In this document: positions 22,475 to 33,988 of the stretch, piece by piece
Position numbering within the stretch: the stretch's first letter is position 1
Layout of the letters: every line of letters starts with the position of its first letter
Origin: Phlyctochytrium arcticum
Taxonomy: Eukaryota; Chytridiomycota; Chytridiomycetes; Chytridiales; Chytridiaceae
Direction: 5' to 3'
NCBI GenBank assembly: GCA_025602905.1
Contig: JAHLKI010000004.1
Location: 620,001-684,000 of the forward strand
DNA length: 64,000 nucleotides
Position numbers and translations under genes: made by a program
Notes under the pieces: generated by a model
What the model was told of the DNA's origin: nothing
The model's input: only the letters and a program-made list of their open reading frames with translations
Databases searched by the model: none

Positions 22475-24158
22475 TCATGTCTCAATTTGTACTGCAATAT
22501 ACTCCTCAGAATATGATACTACCGTATTTCCCACCACGTCTCGGTAGTTGACATCTTCACAGTCTTGCTTGCACGTGTAGATCAGGATAGTACCCCATTC
22601 CATCCCATTACTGTGATCCGCTATAATTGATTTTTTTGATCCTTCGGATTTTGTACATTCTGAATTTATCTTGGCCAACGCGTCCATTGCGTACTGTTCA
22701 GTCGGAAGCACGGCGAGTATCATTGGCATCAATTGAAATTCAAAACTCCGCGGGCCTTGGCATCGCTCGCAGGGGGGTGGGCCGCTTTGAAGCTCGTCAG
22801 CAATCTCATCGCTCGCGTAAAATACTGGCTGACCATTATGAGAGTACCTGTTGGACTGAATTTAGATGCGGCGAGTGAGTTTCACAACACGTTTTGCCTT
22901 ACCGAATGCATTGTTCCGGAGCCTGTTCAACGGTTCTCTGAAACCGCTTAAAGTGCTTGCTAAAGTGGCCAGGTTCGGCCTTCTCATATTGCTCACCCGC
23001 CCATGTGGCGCCATCTGCGCCGCCAGCACCAATATCTGTCATGTTCACATCGAACTCTTTGTAAGCCGCCAGCAGCCCCATTTCGTGTTCATAGTTATCT
23101 GTCTGGGTCGCCGCCGACGCAAACTCCAAAAGGTAAGCAGGGAACGATGATGCAGCACACCAAGCTTCTCGTCGCTCCGCCAGGGGTTCGATGCGAATAT
23201 TTGAGTCTGTGTTACTTTTGGTGGGGGTGTTGGGGAATTTGCTCTGTCCAGATGTGAGGGATGGGACCTGGTCTGCGAGAGCTGGGTCAGGCTTGGCCAA
23301 AGAAGAACCTTGCTTTGTGCGAGCTGGGCCGGAGCCCTTCTGTGGTGAGCCTTTGCCCTTGGCTGCGGCTACCGAAAGCTGCTGATTTCGCGCTTGGAGT
23401 AAACTTTGAATGTCCGATGAAAAGTTCATATTTCCCGATCCGCTTGACCCTGCTGATTTCAAACTAGAATCTTCTTGCTTATTTTGTGTTTTGGCGTCCA
23501 TCAAGCTCGGGCTACCAAAGTCTGCAAAGTGGGGAGCATTGGAGTCACTCGATTTGGTGCATGGTGTTGACTTGGTTTCCTCTTGAATCACTTTTTTACT
23601 ATCGGAAGCGAGCGACATGGCACCAAAAGCATGTTCCAAAGAGTTTGGACTATCGTTTTGTCCCTTGCCACTTGTAGCTGGGCTTGATGGTCCGTTTGGC
23701 TTCCGACGTCGTTTGCCCTTTTTGGGGGTACGGGACTCATCAGATTTTGTCGACTTGATTACCCTCCAGCTGTGTATGTGAATGATCAGAGATTGGGCAT
23801 ATAGCGGCATTGCAAATCGCTATCATGCTAACCTTCCGACTTTGATGCAATCCTTTCTGTTGCAGCCAAGCACGTAAAAAACCCGATCGCGGCATTTTGG
23901 AAGCTTTGCCCACATTTGTGTGACTAGCAGGAGAGGATTGCTGCAAGACTTGCAGCGTGCCCATTCTTGAGGAGGAAAGGTTGTCTCGGAGAAAAAGATC
24001 TACAGTTCGGGCATTTAGACAGTAGTCAGAAGATCGAGTGAGTAGGGCCATACCGGACGTCCACCAATCTTGTCCATGTAGACATCGCAGTCATCTGTGC
24101 TGGATAGCTCCTCATCGTAGGGAAAACCAAGCTGTATGTCGGCCTCCGTTTCAGTCAT
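22475..24158 (-). CDS. PDCD2/PDCD2L-TSR4 family ribosome biogenesis protein
   Basis: Exons 24158-24054, 23999-23833, 23769-22903 and 22847-22475 give 503 residues. Seen: IQLGFPYDEEL and DVYMDKIGGRP at the start, a CKSCSNPLLLVTQMW zinc motif, RVFYVLGCNRKDCIKVGRWRVIKS, a long disordered Ser/Lys-rich insert, EHEMGLLAAYKE, and the PDCD2_C domain with CERCQGPRSFEFQLMPMILAVL and NGMEWGTILIYTC. TSR4/PDCD2 proteins chaperone uS5 (Rps2) for 40S assembly. An in-frame Met at 24236 would add 26 residues; 24158 is preferred because it leads straight into the family N-terminus. Divergent from the thioesterase gene. Confidence 0.88.
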
Positions 24159-24344
24159 TTTGTAGTTCTGCAAAATGTCAAACCCAAAAAGAAACAATTT
24201 TTTCGAGTCCTGGCGGCTGAGTGAGATACCAGCCATCGCTTGATCAAATTAGCCGAGGAATTTGGAATCGTGGAATTTGATTTGAGGCGGACCTTCCAAA
24301 TATCTTTTTTGACATTGGATTTTTTTGTAGATCTAACTTCCAAA

Positions 24345-25218
24345 ATGTCGCTATTCAGGAAGGTTATTAGCAACGCCGCAAGGCCCTCCATCAGAGCATC
24401 CGCTGGACGGCGAACACTACTTGGCCAGCTACGGACAATCAACAGCACCGTTCGTCCTCCAAATCCCAGTGCCGGTGGTAGCTGGCGACGCACCATTCCT
24501 GTGCTCCTCGTGGGTGCTCTTGCCGGGTCAGCTGCAACCTACCAGTTGCTGCCTCCAGAAAATGATTCTCTGACAGACGCTTCCCTTGAAGACGATCTGG
24601 CGCATGAAGCTTTACTCAAGGCCGAGCGAGATAGCCACGATTATCTGAATGAACTTCGCGCGGACCCGCAATGGAAAGAAATGGATCCCTACGAGTATCT
24701 GAGCGGGGGGCGTCTGCATCGCAACTTCACTGCGGGTACCTTGAAGGGAAAAGGAAAGTTTGCGCTGCGGCCGGCTCTATTCTGCAACAAGGACATGACG
24801 GAATGTGTGGCTATTCTTCATGTCGGCGAACGCTTGTCTGGACATGACAAGATTGTTCATGGAGGAGTGACGGCGACACTGATGGACGAAATGCTTGCCC
24901 GAGCGGTAAGTGATTATCAGGCTTCCTTGTCTTAAGTCGACTACGTACTAAACATGCTTGTGTCTCCAGATCATTACTTCGCTTCCTAATCAAACAGGTT
25001 TTACTGCAAACTTGAACATCAACTATCGCCGCCCGGTGCAAACAAACCAATTCATTGTGCTTCGATCGAAACTCACCAAGATCGAAGGCCGGAAGGGCTA
25101 TGGCGAGGCCTCAATAAAGTCATTGGACGGCCAGCAAACGTTTGTTGAGGCAACAGCGCTATTTATAAGTCCAAATGCCAACCTGTTGAGTTTGGCTAGT
25201 CGATTCCGCCCGGTATAG
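24345..25218 (+). CDS. mitochondrial hotdog-fold thioesterase-like protein
   Basis: Exons 24345-24905 and 24970-25218, 269 residues. The first 40 residues are Arg/Ser/Ala-rich without acidic residues, as in a mitochondrial targeting peptide, followed by one hydrophobic segment (TIPVLLVGALAGSAATY) that may anchor it in the inner membrane. The C-terminal half is a 4HBT hotdog domain: LSGHDKIVHGGVTATLMDEMLARA (the HGG and D/E of the THEM4/PaaI-type active site), then TANLNINYRRPV and GYGEASIKSLDGQQTFVEATALFI. The likely reaction is acyl-CoA hydrolysis; chain length is unknown. It resembles uncharacterised fungal mitochondrial thioesterases. Confidence 0.85.
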
Positions 25219-25366
25219 GAGGACAATCTATGAATTAGTATGTATATTTAAGACAGAGGACACGTGCAGAATGTACAGATTGTATTTACGATATAGATAA
25301 AAGCATTGTCTCAAATCAAGCATTCCGCTGCCGAGTCGAAAGCAGGCCACACCGAAGGCCATAACT

Positions 25367-27046
25367 TCATGCAGGCAGCTGACGGTGGTCTGAGCCCACA
25401 ATGCTGGCCCAATTAGTCCGCTCACGTTGTAATTCCTCCACAATGTCGTGCTTGATCTCACTGATCAACCCTGGCCCGGCGAATGCCATTCCTGTATACA
25501 GCTGCACCATGGAGGCACCGGCTTTGGCGAATGCGATGGCTTCCGCGGCGCTTCTGATTCCTCCACATCCAATAAGAGGTATTTGACCATCCGTGAGGGC
25601 ATATATTTTGCGGAGAACTGCAAGTGAGAGGGGATGGGCAGGTGGACCAGACAACCCACCGGTTTCGGTAGTGAGACGCTTGTCTTTGAGGAAAATCAGT
25701 CTCCTTCAAACAGTTCAATTTACATGATGCAACTTACCAGAGAGCAAATGAGGTGGGCGGCTGATAGTCGTATTTCCGATGATGATGCCATCGATACCAA
25801 CATTCCTCGCTACGATTGAGATATCCTCAATCTCCGAGTCGCTCAGATCCGGCGCAATTTTCACCAGCAAAGGTGGGCGATGGGGGAGATACTCGTCTCT
25901 TGCAAATTTCGCCTGTATATCGAGAGTGGATAAGTTGTACGAAACAACAAGTCCTTTATAAGCGAGCCACTCTCACCTGTACCAAGAGCTTCTCGATCGG
26001 TTCGCGTCTTTGCAAAGCTCGCAAGCCAGGAGTGTTGGGACTACTAATGTTTACTACCAAATAGTCTGCAAACGGACCCAGATCCTGAACCCCTCGTACA
26101 TAATCCTCATTGGATGACGCAGGCGATAGTTTGTTTTTGCCCAAATTGATGCCAAGCAGTTTACGTTCATGAAGCGAGTTTGCAAATGTTGATGGCGCGG
26201 TTTTCACAGAGTCTTGATCGCTGGAGACTTGGCGATGTTGATGCGCATATCTTCGTAATCGATCCTTCAGACGAAACTCCACACTGGCATGCCCATCTGA
26301 ATTGAAACCGTAGCGATTTATGACTGCACCATCCTCCTGAAGCCGGAACATTCGTGGTTTAGGATTACCGGGCTATAAGGATACAACGCGTTAATTCAAG
26401 TCTTTCGGTCTTTAAGGCGGCGCTATGTACCTGCGGCAGTGGCGTTATGCTTCCAATTTCAACAGCTCCAAAGCCAATGTCGAACATGGCATCTATAGCT
26501 TCTCCATTTTTGTCAAAACCTGCAGCAAGGCCCACAGGGTTGCTCAACTTTTTTCCCCAAATCTGTGATTTCAAGTCAGCATATACAATGTACGGGCGGC
26601 CTCAATCTGAAGTCTCACAGTCATTTCGAGAAGCGGAGAATCGGCTTCATGGTCCTTTGGTGTAAGATGGTGCTTCCCCAACCAGATTGCCATCTTGTGT
26701 GCATCTTCAGGGTCCATCGTGGCATGTACCAATGGCATGACAAGCCATCGGTAAACACCAGCTCTCGTGTCGTTCAGATACATGGCCATGACAGTTGCAG
26801 CTCCAAATCCCAACGATATGGCGAGAAGAGTTTTTCCGCGGACTTTTTGGTGATGCTGTCTATGCTTGCGCGTGAAGGGATCGTGGTGGTGCACATGGGT
26901 GGACTAAAACGAACCGTCAAGTTTCGAGCATATGTGAGGTTTGGAAAGTCACGTACTTGTGCTCGACGCAACGGAAGCGGTGCGGAAAGACTGCGAGGCG
27001 ATGCCAGCGCCCGACAAATCCCTTGCGCTGCTCGAGGGAAAGCCAT
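25367..27046 (-). CDS. DHODH: dihydroorotate dehydrogenase, class 2 (mitochondrial, quinone-linked)
   Basis: Exons 27046-26957, 26903-26619, 26562-26431, 26372-25977, 25912-25738 and 25683-25367 give 464 residues. An Arg/Ser-rich targeting peptide precedes a single TM segment ([18 protein letters not shown]), the N-terminal quinone tunnel helices, and the FMN barrel: [27 protein letters not shown]-type strand ([20 protein letters not shown]), [30 protein letters not shown] with the catalytic serine, [42 protein letters not shown] and MVQLYTGM. This is the inner-membrane enzyme of pyrimidine synthesis that passes electrons to ubiquinone, unlike the cytosolic fumarate-linked class 1A enzyme of Saccharomyces. 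Divergent from metaxin. Confidence 0.95.
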
Positions 27047-27219
27047 TTTTTATATGGGTTGTGACTGCAAGCTGATCTCCTTCTCCGGAAAGATGCTCGA
27101 GCTTTCAAATTCCGAAATTCATCTCTTGGATTGTCCGTCACGTGCGCGAAGGATATTTGAGAATCCGACTGAAATCGAACTTTGGCACAAGAATCATAAG
27201 TCATAGAGATATTTCCACC

Positions 27220-28431
27220 ATGGTCCTCAAAGCCATATCGCGCAAGCTGGATCAAACCTTCCCAATACGGCTCTTCCCCGCGACTACATCAATACCCTCC
27301 TCCACATCCGGGCCCGAGGATCTCCCTACACTCTTCATTTTCCCAGCCAGCAAACAACATATAACGTCACTAGACGTCGCATCGGTCAAGTTGCAGGTAA
27401 AGAAGAAGTTACATTAATCCCTCCTGCAAAATCACTGATGTTTGTATCTACAGGCGTTCCTTGCATTCTCCAATTACAAACATGTCGTTCAACAAACTTT
27501 CGAGCCCGATATGTCTCCATCACGTATGAACCTCATGATTTTGATGATCAGTTCACAATTTAACATCCACTATCAGGAGAGCTTCCCTTTCTTGTCACAT
27601 CAGATGGACGAGTCTTGACAGGGCACCAAATAATAGAGGAAGTGAAGGAAAAGGTATATATGGTCGTGCAAAAGCATCCATCCAAACTGGATCTAATCCC
27701 TTGTTAGTCGGGAGACTTGGAGTCCCGTCTCTCCCAAGCCGAAAAGTACGACATGAAAGCTCTCGTCACTTTGACAGAGTCCAAACTCGGGTTTGCCTTG
27801 GTACGTACGAAAAGGTGTGGCAAAATCAAGATGGAATCGTGGCTGATCGCATCAACAAGTAGCTTTTTACAAAGTGGTTTAACCACACAGTCAAAGAAGA
27901 AGTTACATTACCTTTACACGAATCATTTCATCCATGGCCCATCAACAAGCTCATTTCTCGCTCACTGCAAGCGCAGGCTACGGAGTGGATGCTGGGGCGG
28001 AAAACTATCCTAAGCAAAGACGAAGTACAGTACTCATTGGTATTTTTTTTTTTGGAAAATCACCCATATAACTTTCTTCCAGCTTTTGGCAGAAGCGAAA
28101 GACGCCCTTCAAATATTGTCTTTGCAGCTCGGCGATCAGCTTTACTTTTACGGACAAAAGTGGGTGTTAAACAAAATGGTTCCTTACCCTTGCGGTTTCT
28201 GAACTTTACGAAACAGAGCTTCATACTTGGATGCTGTCATATTTGCACATTTGCACATCATATTGTCAGTATTGACTGTTACTCACGGAACAGTGCCGCT
28301 CAGGCAAGCTGTTTTGGAACACGAGAACTTGGTCAAGGTAAGTAGTGTGTACAAACAAACTGGGTTGATTCTAAACTTCCCAAAACCAGTATTCTCGAAG
28401 AATTTTCAACACTTTTTTTGCAGCGGACTAG
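27220..28431 (+). CDS. metaxin / Sam37-like mitochondrial outer membrane protein
   Basis: Eight exons (27220-27396, 27454-27523, 27577-27653, 27708-27800, 27863-28024, 28083-28159, 28217-28337, 28390-28431) give 272 residues. Thioredoxin/GST-like N-terminal part with SLDVASVKLQAFLAFSNY and a GST C-terminal part with LGDQLYFYG, ASYLDAVIFAHLHIIL and ENLVKYSRRIFNTFF, the metaxin signature. No C-terminal TM segment is visible, so it resembles metaxin-2/Sam35-type or a tail-less metaxin-1. Metaxins belong to the SAM complex that inserts beta-barrel proteins in the mitochondrial outer membrane. The start Met at 27220 follows an upstream in-frame Met (27142) whose extension does not look coding. Confidence 0.85.
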
Positions 28432-28765
28432 GGCCGTATTGGATCACCCTTACCTTTCGAACCCATGGGAATACTCTGATTCAAGGTTCTATTATAGAGA
28501 GAAGCTCATATGTTGTGGTAGAATTGTAGTAACCCGGTAGAGGGAGTAAATTTGTAGTCAGCAACCTCGAATTAGGAACGTATAGTCTGCATCGCCTGCA
28601 TCGCTTTCAATGGTATAGTCCTGATCATCCTGATCCAGTACGAACGTCGCGTACGATTGCCGACTGATTTCCGGCGTGTAGCTTTCATGAATAATTTGCA
28701 TCCGATCTGGCAAATCTTCGTATACGTGAGTGGATCCTACAGCTTACGGACAGTACTCCCGTAGA
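28432..28765. other. intergenic region with a minus-strand open frame
   Basis: 334 bp between metaxin and the NUDT19-like gene. A minus-strand frame of about 60 codons ends at 28558 (it includes MQIIHESYTPEISRQSY and ends FLIRGC). Its composition is protein-like and acidic, but I could not join it to a second exon or family. Otherwise no element seen. Confidence 0.35.
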
Positions 28766-30090
28766 ATGGCGAATGCTTGGAGGCAGGCGGCCAGGTGCGC
28801 TGCTTCTGCAACGCCGACGATAATTCATACTTCGTGATTCTCACCACTCATACCGTGCAGCACCATAATATGTGCCCCACAGGCACATCACCGCCTACCC
28901 AAGCAATCTCAGCTGTTCAACGTTCTCCTCTTGAAAAGGTGCAAATTTCATGTACTTCCATGTTGGGCTAGCTTCTAAGATATACAGGAATGGCCGAGGT
29001 TCTTTCGAAAACACTCATGTATTTCCTGGTACCATCAAATGGTCTCTGTCAAGATGTGACAACTGATGACCATGACAGGAGGAGTTATAGATCCTTTTGA
29101 CCATGACGATCGCTGGAAAGACCTTGCATTGAAAGACAGGGATCTGTATGAGCTGCAATCATCACTGCTGGGCATCCCTTCTGAATTTTCCTAATGGCAG
29201 GAATGATTTGCCCTCACAAATCGCGGCGATTCGCGAGGTTCTTCCTGCCCAAATAGTTGGGTGAAGAAGGGTTCTGATTCTCATGACTTTAGACCTTTGA
29301 AGAATGTGGAATTGCTCTTTATGACCCGCCCCTGGCAAAGCAGGACGTGCGCTACTGGCGCCAGCAGGTTGGCCATCGTTTGATTGACTTTGCAAACTTA
29401 TTCAGACGATGTGCTTGTTAGGTACACCAATCCGGAAAAGAGTTTATTCGTATGTGCGAACTATCACGCATACATCCTCGCGTGAACCATTTGGTTCCGT
29501 GGGCTACCTGGTCGTCACCTGTGCACGAAAAGGTCCGGTTTGATACCAAGTTTTACCTTACGGTGCTTGACGGCGCTGAGATCGAGCATGCTCACGAGGC
29601 GGAAGCTGACGGCCGAGAGACTCTGTCTCTGCAGTGGTTGACTCCTGCGGATGCCCTTTCTGCCTTTAGGAGAAAAGGTAGTCTAGATGTCACCATTTGT
29701 CTGCTTCTGCTAACGCCTGCCTTAGAAATCCATCTTTACCCTCCTCAATACTACATACTTACGGAGTTGTCGCGCATGAGTTTGGCGGATGCTGTACTGT
29801 ATGTTGATGGTATCAAAAACAGATCCAGTCAGCAGTTACAGACCAAAAGGCCGGAGCTTGTAACACTGCCGAGCGGGTCGATGGCTTTGGTCCTACCTGG
29901 AGACCCACTTCACTCAACATCAAAGGATGAGGCGGTGGACCCCAGCGACGTCCATAGACTGATCATTAAGAAAGATAAGGCGAGATTCACTAGTATAGAT
30001 ATTCAACGTCGGAGTCAGTTAAATTTACACGGGGAGACTATTTTAGAAGGGGAGCTAGATAGAGAAAAACAAAGCCAGGCACGTTTGTGA
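28766..30090 (+). CDS. NUDT19-like Nudix hydrolase (CoA diphosphatase type)
   Basis: Exons 28766-28794, 28861-28938, 28988-29028, 29079-29145, 29201-29237, 29293-29367, 29422-29677 and 29726-30090 sum to 315 residues. MANAWRQAASTIICAP, LFNVLLLKRNGRGSF, HVFPGGVIDPFDHDDRW, and the split Nudix box whose second half is AAIRETFEECGIAL match NUDT19; the insert between the two halves of the box is also typical. FDTKFYLTVL and LQWLTPADALSAF with LYPPQYYILTELS follow. NUDT19 enzymes hydrolyse CoA and acyl-CoA; a C-terminal peroxisome signal is not evident (ends QARL, weakly PTS1-like). A 48-bp in-frame intron at 29678-29725 could be kept or removed; the family frame favours removal. Confidence 0.85.
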
Positions 30091-30145
30091 TATTTACAGC
30101 CTATCTGACTATATGCAAGAAGAATAAATTAAAATAAGTAAGGGC

Positions 30146-32464
30146 CTAATCTTTCGTGGGGGGACGCTCTTGGGGGTAACCGCCTTGGCTGCCGGAATTC
30201 GTCCCTGAATCCCAGTATTGCTGTTGTTGTTGCTGCTGTTGCTGCTGGAACATGATTTGTTGTTGTTGCAGCATGCCTTGCCACATATTCATCATCTGGT
30301 TCATGTCCATCATGGGAACCCCCATATTGGGCATTCCCTGGCCGTTAGTTGCGGCGGATGGTTGAGAGGAATTCGCAAAACCATTTTGATGATGGCCTTG
30401 ATTGTAGCCTCCGCTATACGCGGCTTGTTGCTGTTGCGGGTAGTTTGACGAATGCCCAGCATTTGATGGGCCGCTGTGGGACGAAAATGACTGCTGTTGT
30501 CGTCTGGAGTCATCACGCCTTGCACCGCTATTACCCCTATATGAGCCCTGAGAGCGCTCCCCGTTGCCCCTATATGAGCCTTGAGAGTGCTCCCGATTAC
30601 CCCGATATGAGCTGCTTTGATGGTGGTCCCCAGAGCCCCAATATGGGCTTTGAGACTGGTCTCCGCGAGGTCCAGAACTAAACAATGGTTCTGTAATACT
30701 CCGTTGGGCATTATCCCTACATACAAATTCAGCACGGACGCGGAATGTCGTGGAAGACACCATGTCCAACCTTTCAGTAGATGGCTCATGGCCTTGTTTA
30801 CGTTTCATTTTGAGCCGACGCTTATGCTCTGTCTCCTGTTCATCATCTGAGAACTCCATTTCCTAAAATATAGAAGGGTATGATAAGTACATGTAGTACA
30901 GTCCTGCTACGGCCTTTCTACGAACCGCCTCTGCAACTTCCTCGTCATAGATATTAGACGCATCACTTCCTTTCATGTTTTGCAACTGTCGCGTGATGAT
31001 GACCTTATCGAGTCCCGCGGCTGCGAATACTTCAGTCCCAAAGGGTGCCTTTTCCAAAAGTTGATCCACTTCTTCAGTCGAATTGAATCTGATGCTATAA
31101 AGGGGTCTTGTGACTGGCCCAAAGGTTTCAAATATCCGACCCATCGGGGTGCGATCAGCAAACACGACAATGGAGTCTGCATCAAGTACGTTTTCGGACT
31201 CGGTCCCCACTGGAGTTTCGATAATGAGGAGTTCACCGACCCGGTTCTGTAACCGGCCGATTGGGTACACTTTGGTCTGTTCGGGAATCTTTTCGGGAAG
31301 AGGTTCGACCACGGGTAAGGCAGCGACCTCATTTTTGGTTCGTAACCGTTCAGCAAGGGCAACCTCCTCCATATCGCCCCCTGACTCATCCATGGCAACT
31401 AGGCGCTTTTCCCGTTCCTCTCTGCTCAATCGCGGGACCACTTCTTCATCGGATGACGAACTACACTGAGATGAGTTTGCATCAAAACTTTGCCCGACAT
31501 TTCCATACTTACTCGCTGTCGCTGTCACTTCCAAAATCAAAATCACTGGCGTAAGCTTTCTCTTCAGTAGTAGTCTCTGTGGGGTTTGGTGTTGCCTCCG
31601 TCTTCACGGGCTCCGTCCCAGGTTTGGCAGCGGGTTGTGATTCGTCTTCATCGTCACTAATCTGTTCCATTTCCATCTTCTGGACTGACAATACGTTACT
31701 GCCGATAACGGGGTGGGATTCCACCTTAATGAGTGGCGTTACTGCCTCAGTTGAAGCTTCAGTCCTTGGTGTCTCCTCGCCCACTACAAGACCTGGTTCG
31801 ACCTTTTCAGTTGGACTGCTCTCTTGCAGTTCAGTTGAGTTTTCATTCATTGAAGAATCCTCCCCCGCAATTGGTTCGGCAACGATTGACGACACTGGCT
31901 CAGTTGTAGTTTCATTCATTGAAGAATCCTCGGCCACAATTGGTTCGGCAACGGTTGGCGTAATTGGCTCAGTTGTGGTTTCATTCGAAGAAGTCTCCTC
32001 GCCTAGGATAAGACCTGAGTCGGCAACGATTGACGTTGCTGGCTCAGTTGAGGTCTCATTCATCGGTGTCTCCTCGTCCACAATATGACCTGCTTCTGCA
32101 ACGATTGACGTTGCTGGCTCAGTTGAGGTTTCATTCATTGGATGATCCTCGCCGACGACTAGCTCGGTAATGCTTGGCGTTGCTGACCCAATAGAGATTT
32201 CTTTCAAGGGCGGTTCCCCTCCCACGGCAAGACCTGGTTCCACCTTCTCGATTGAACTGTCCTGCTGCACATTATGAACTTCCGACTGGTCTGGCGCGTC
32301 AGGAAACAATTGAGAATTTTGGAAAGGAACAAGAAACCCACCTCTGGAGCTGCTGGTGCTGTTGTTTCGACAGACAAAGAACAAGTAGGAGTTGCGGGTT
32401 TCTCTTCCGTGATAACATCCTCAGTATCTGCGCCGGGTCCTAAAACTGCACCAACCCAGTCCAT
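30146..32464 (-). CDS. NAF1: H/ACA RNP assembly factor Naf1
   Basis: Exons 32464-32342, 32285-31513, 31460-30926 and 30862-30146 give 715 residues. The central Gar1/Naf1 core is clear: EKIPEQTKVYPIGRLQNRVGELLIIE, DADSIVVFADRTPMGRIFETFGPVT and YSIRFNSTEEV. The N-terminal part is a Glu/Thr/Pro-rich disordered region with tandem repeats; the C-terminus is Gly/Ser/Gln-rich with repeated YRGNGERSQGS units. Naf1 binds dyskerin early in H/ACA snoRNP and telomerase RNP assembly and is later replaced by Gar1. An in-frame Met at 32506 is an alternative start. Divergent from the ING gene (217 bp between starts), and 55 bp tail-to-tail with NUDT19-like. Confidence 0.93.
30525..30610 (-). repeat. tandem YRGN repeats in Naf1 C-terminal region
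   Basis: Two near-identical 36-bp units and a partial third encode SYRGNGERSQG-type blocks. Similar RG/QG-rich ends are common in RNA-binding proteins and are disordered. Confidence 0.7.
31845..32165 (-). repeat. tandem acidic repeats in Naf1 N-terminal region
   Basis: Four to five imperfect units of about 27-30 residues, each built on MNETSTEP followed by a short hydrophobic stretch (SIVAE) and an acidic GEE/DE turn. The nucleotide copies (for example TCATTCATTGAAGAATCCTC, seen twice) are close, so the expansion is recent relative to the core domain. Confidence 0.75.
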
Positions 32465-32681
32465 TTCTGCAAAAGTTTGCTTTTCCTTGAGCAAGAATTT
32501 CAGCAAGAGCGACGATTGAGTTTCTGCTCACCGGCTTACGTGGGTCACGTGCTTGTCGTTGTTCCCCAGCGAAATTGAAATTCCGCCCAAGCTGCTTTTT
32601 GGCAAAATTTTGGGTGGAAAAGAGCCTCCAGAGGACCGGTAAATTGAGGGTCTGTGAAGCTCATTTTGACCAAGTATACCC

Positions 32682-33769
32682 ATGTCCGTCGATGCTGAGA
32701 ATCTCGATGAGTTTCTCAACGAGTATATAGAATGTGAGTTGCGACAACTGCAAGAAACACAGGTTTATGTCATTGCTCAAGTGCTAAATTTTGGGGTTTC
32801 CAGCTATATCAAATCTTCCCGCGGAACTATCCTTCAATATGTCAGTCATTCGATCGTTGGATGAGGAGTTTCATAGTGTCGTCGAGTCTATGCGGCATAA
32901 TGCAAGGTCGTACGCCGCAATAATGAAGAGTAAGTTACCGACCTTTCATGTCCTCCCCGCTGTATCCTTCCTCATTACTAGTAGTGCGAAGGTCTGCAGT
33001 GGGTCTAGGTGGTGGTCCTGTGATCATTGGTGCTGATAGAGACGCACGAGGAGCTCTTACTGGCTACCGTAGCGATTATCGGGAGGCTGTTCATAAAGCG
33101 GAGCAAAAGGTCGAGACTAGTCAGCGGGTCCTGGAGCAGGTCAGTAGTAGAAATCTGGAAGATGATCATCTCATACTGATTATCTTGCAGTTTAATGCAC
33201 ACTTCAATCGACTAGAAAAGACGCTTAACAAACTAGAAGGCGGTCAGCCGCAAAGCAACAATCAATCACAGTCAAATTCATCTTCTTACAAGGCAACCCG
33301 CAAGCGCCCCGCACCAGCACAATCAACTCCAACCCCTGCACGAAAATCCAGAAAGAAAGTCGAGTCGCCGTCATCCTCATCTGATGAGGATCAACTGCTA
33401 TACTGCATCTGTCATCAAGTCTCGTATGGTGACATGGTTGGATGCGACAATCCATCGTGCCCGATAGAATGGTTTCACTATTCTTGTGTTGGATTGGTAC
33501 ATCCCCCAAAGGGTAAATGGTATTGCTCTACTTGCTTGGATGCAGGATTTGGGCGGGCTATTCTATCGAGCGGCCCGGCTACACCCATCACTAGTCTGGC
33601 TCGCAAGAATGCACACAAGAGGAGCCACTCGGTGGCTTCTTCCTTCACCTTCTCATCGGAAGAGGACGAGGGGGAAGTCATAGACGTAGAGGAAACAGGG
33701 GATGAGGAGGTAGACATCAAATCGCACGGAGGACGACGCCCTGTGATATCCGCTCGACGAAAACGATGA
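32682..33769 (+). CDS. ING family PHD-finger protein
   Basis: Exons 32682-32733, 32804-32929, 32982-33139 and 33191-33769 give 304 residues. The N-terminal ING helix pair ([35 protein letters not shown]) and the C-terminal [23 protein letters not shown] then [10 protein letters not shown] and GKWYCSTC, are complete with all zinc ligands. The PHD of this class reads H3K4me3 within histone acetylase or deacetylase complexes (Yng/Pho23 in yeast). After the PHD there is an acidic, Ser-rich tail that animal ING1/2 lack. The 51-bp intron at 33140-33190 is in frame, so a retained form (17 extra residues) is possible. Confidence 0.92.
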
Positions 33770-33988
33770 CACCAGCGTCTTCATTTGTATATAGCTGCCA
33801 CCGTAATCTATCATCAACAACAACTAATTTGTTTAATATTGTACATAGTATCATTAACATAGACAATTGGAAAAGTGAGCTTTTTGTTGCTACCGTACTC
33901 TCTATCAGCCTGTCATGGGTTGATGTTCAGCTTCGCGTCGCGCTGCGAAAGCTATAGAGGTTGACATTTTGACAATCCACTGACAAGA

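Noticed and set aside
26565..27206. 213-codon plus-strand open frame
   Set aside because: Opposite the first exons of DHODH; the minus strand encodes clear DHODH motifs, and the plus frame has none.
31579..32088. 169-codon plus-strand open frame
   Set aside because: Antisense of the Naf1 tandem repeats; Ser/Val-rich composition follows from the repeat reverse strand.
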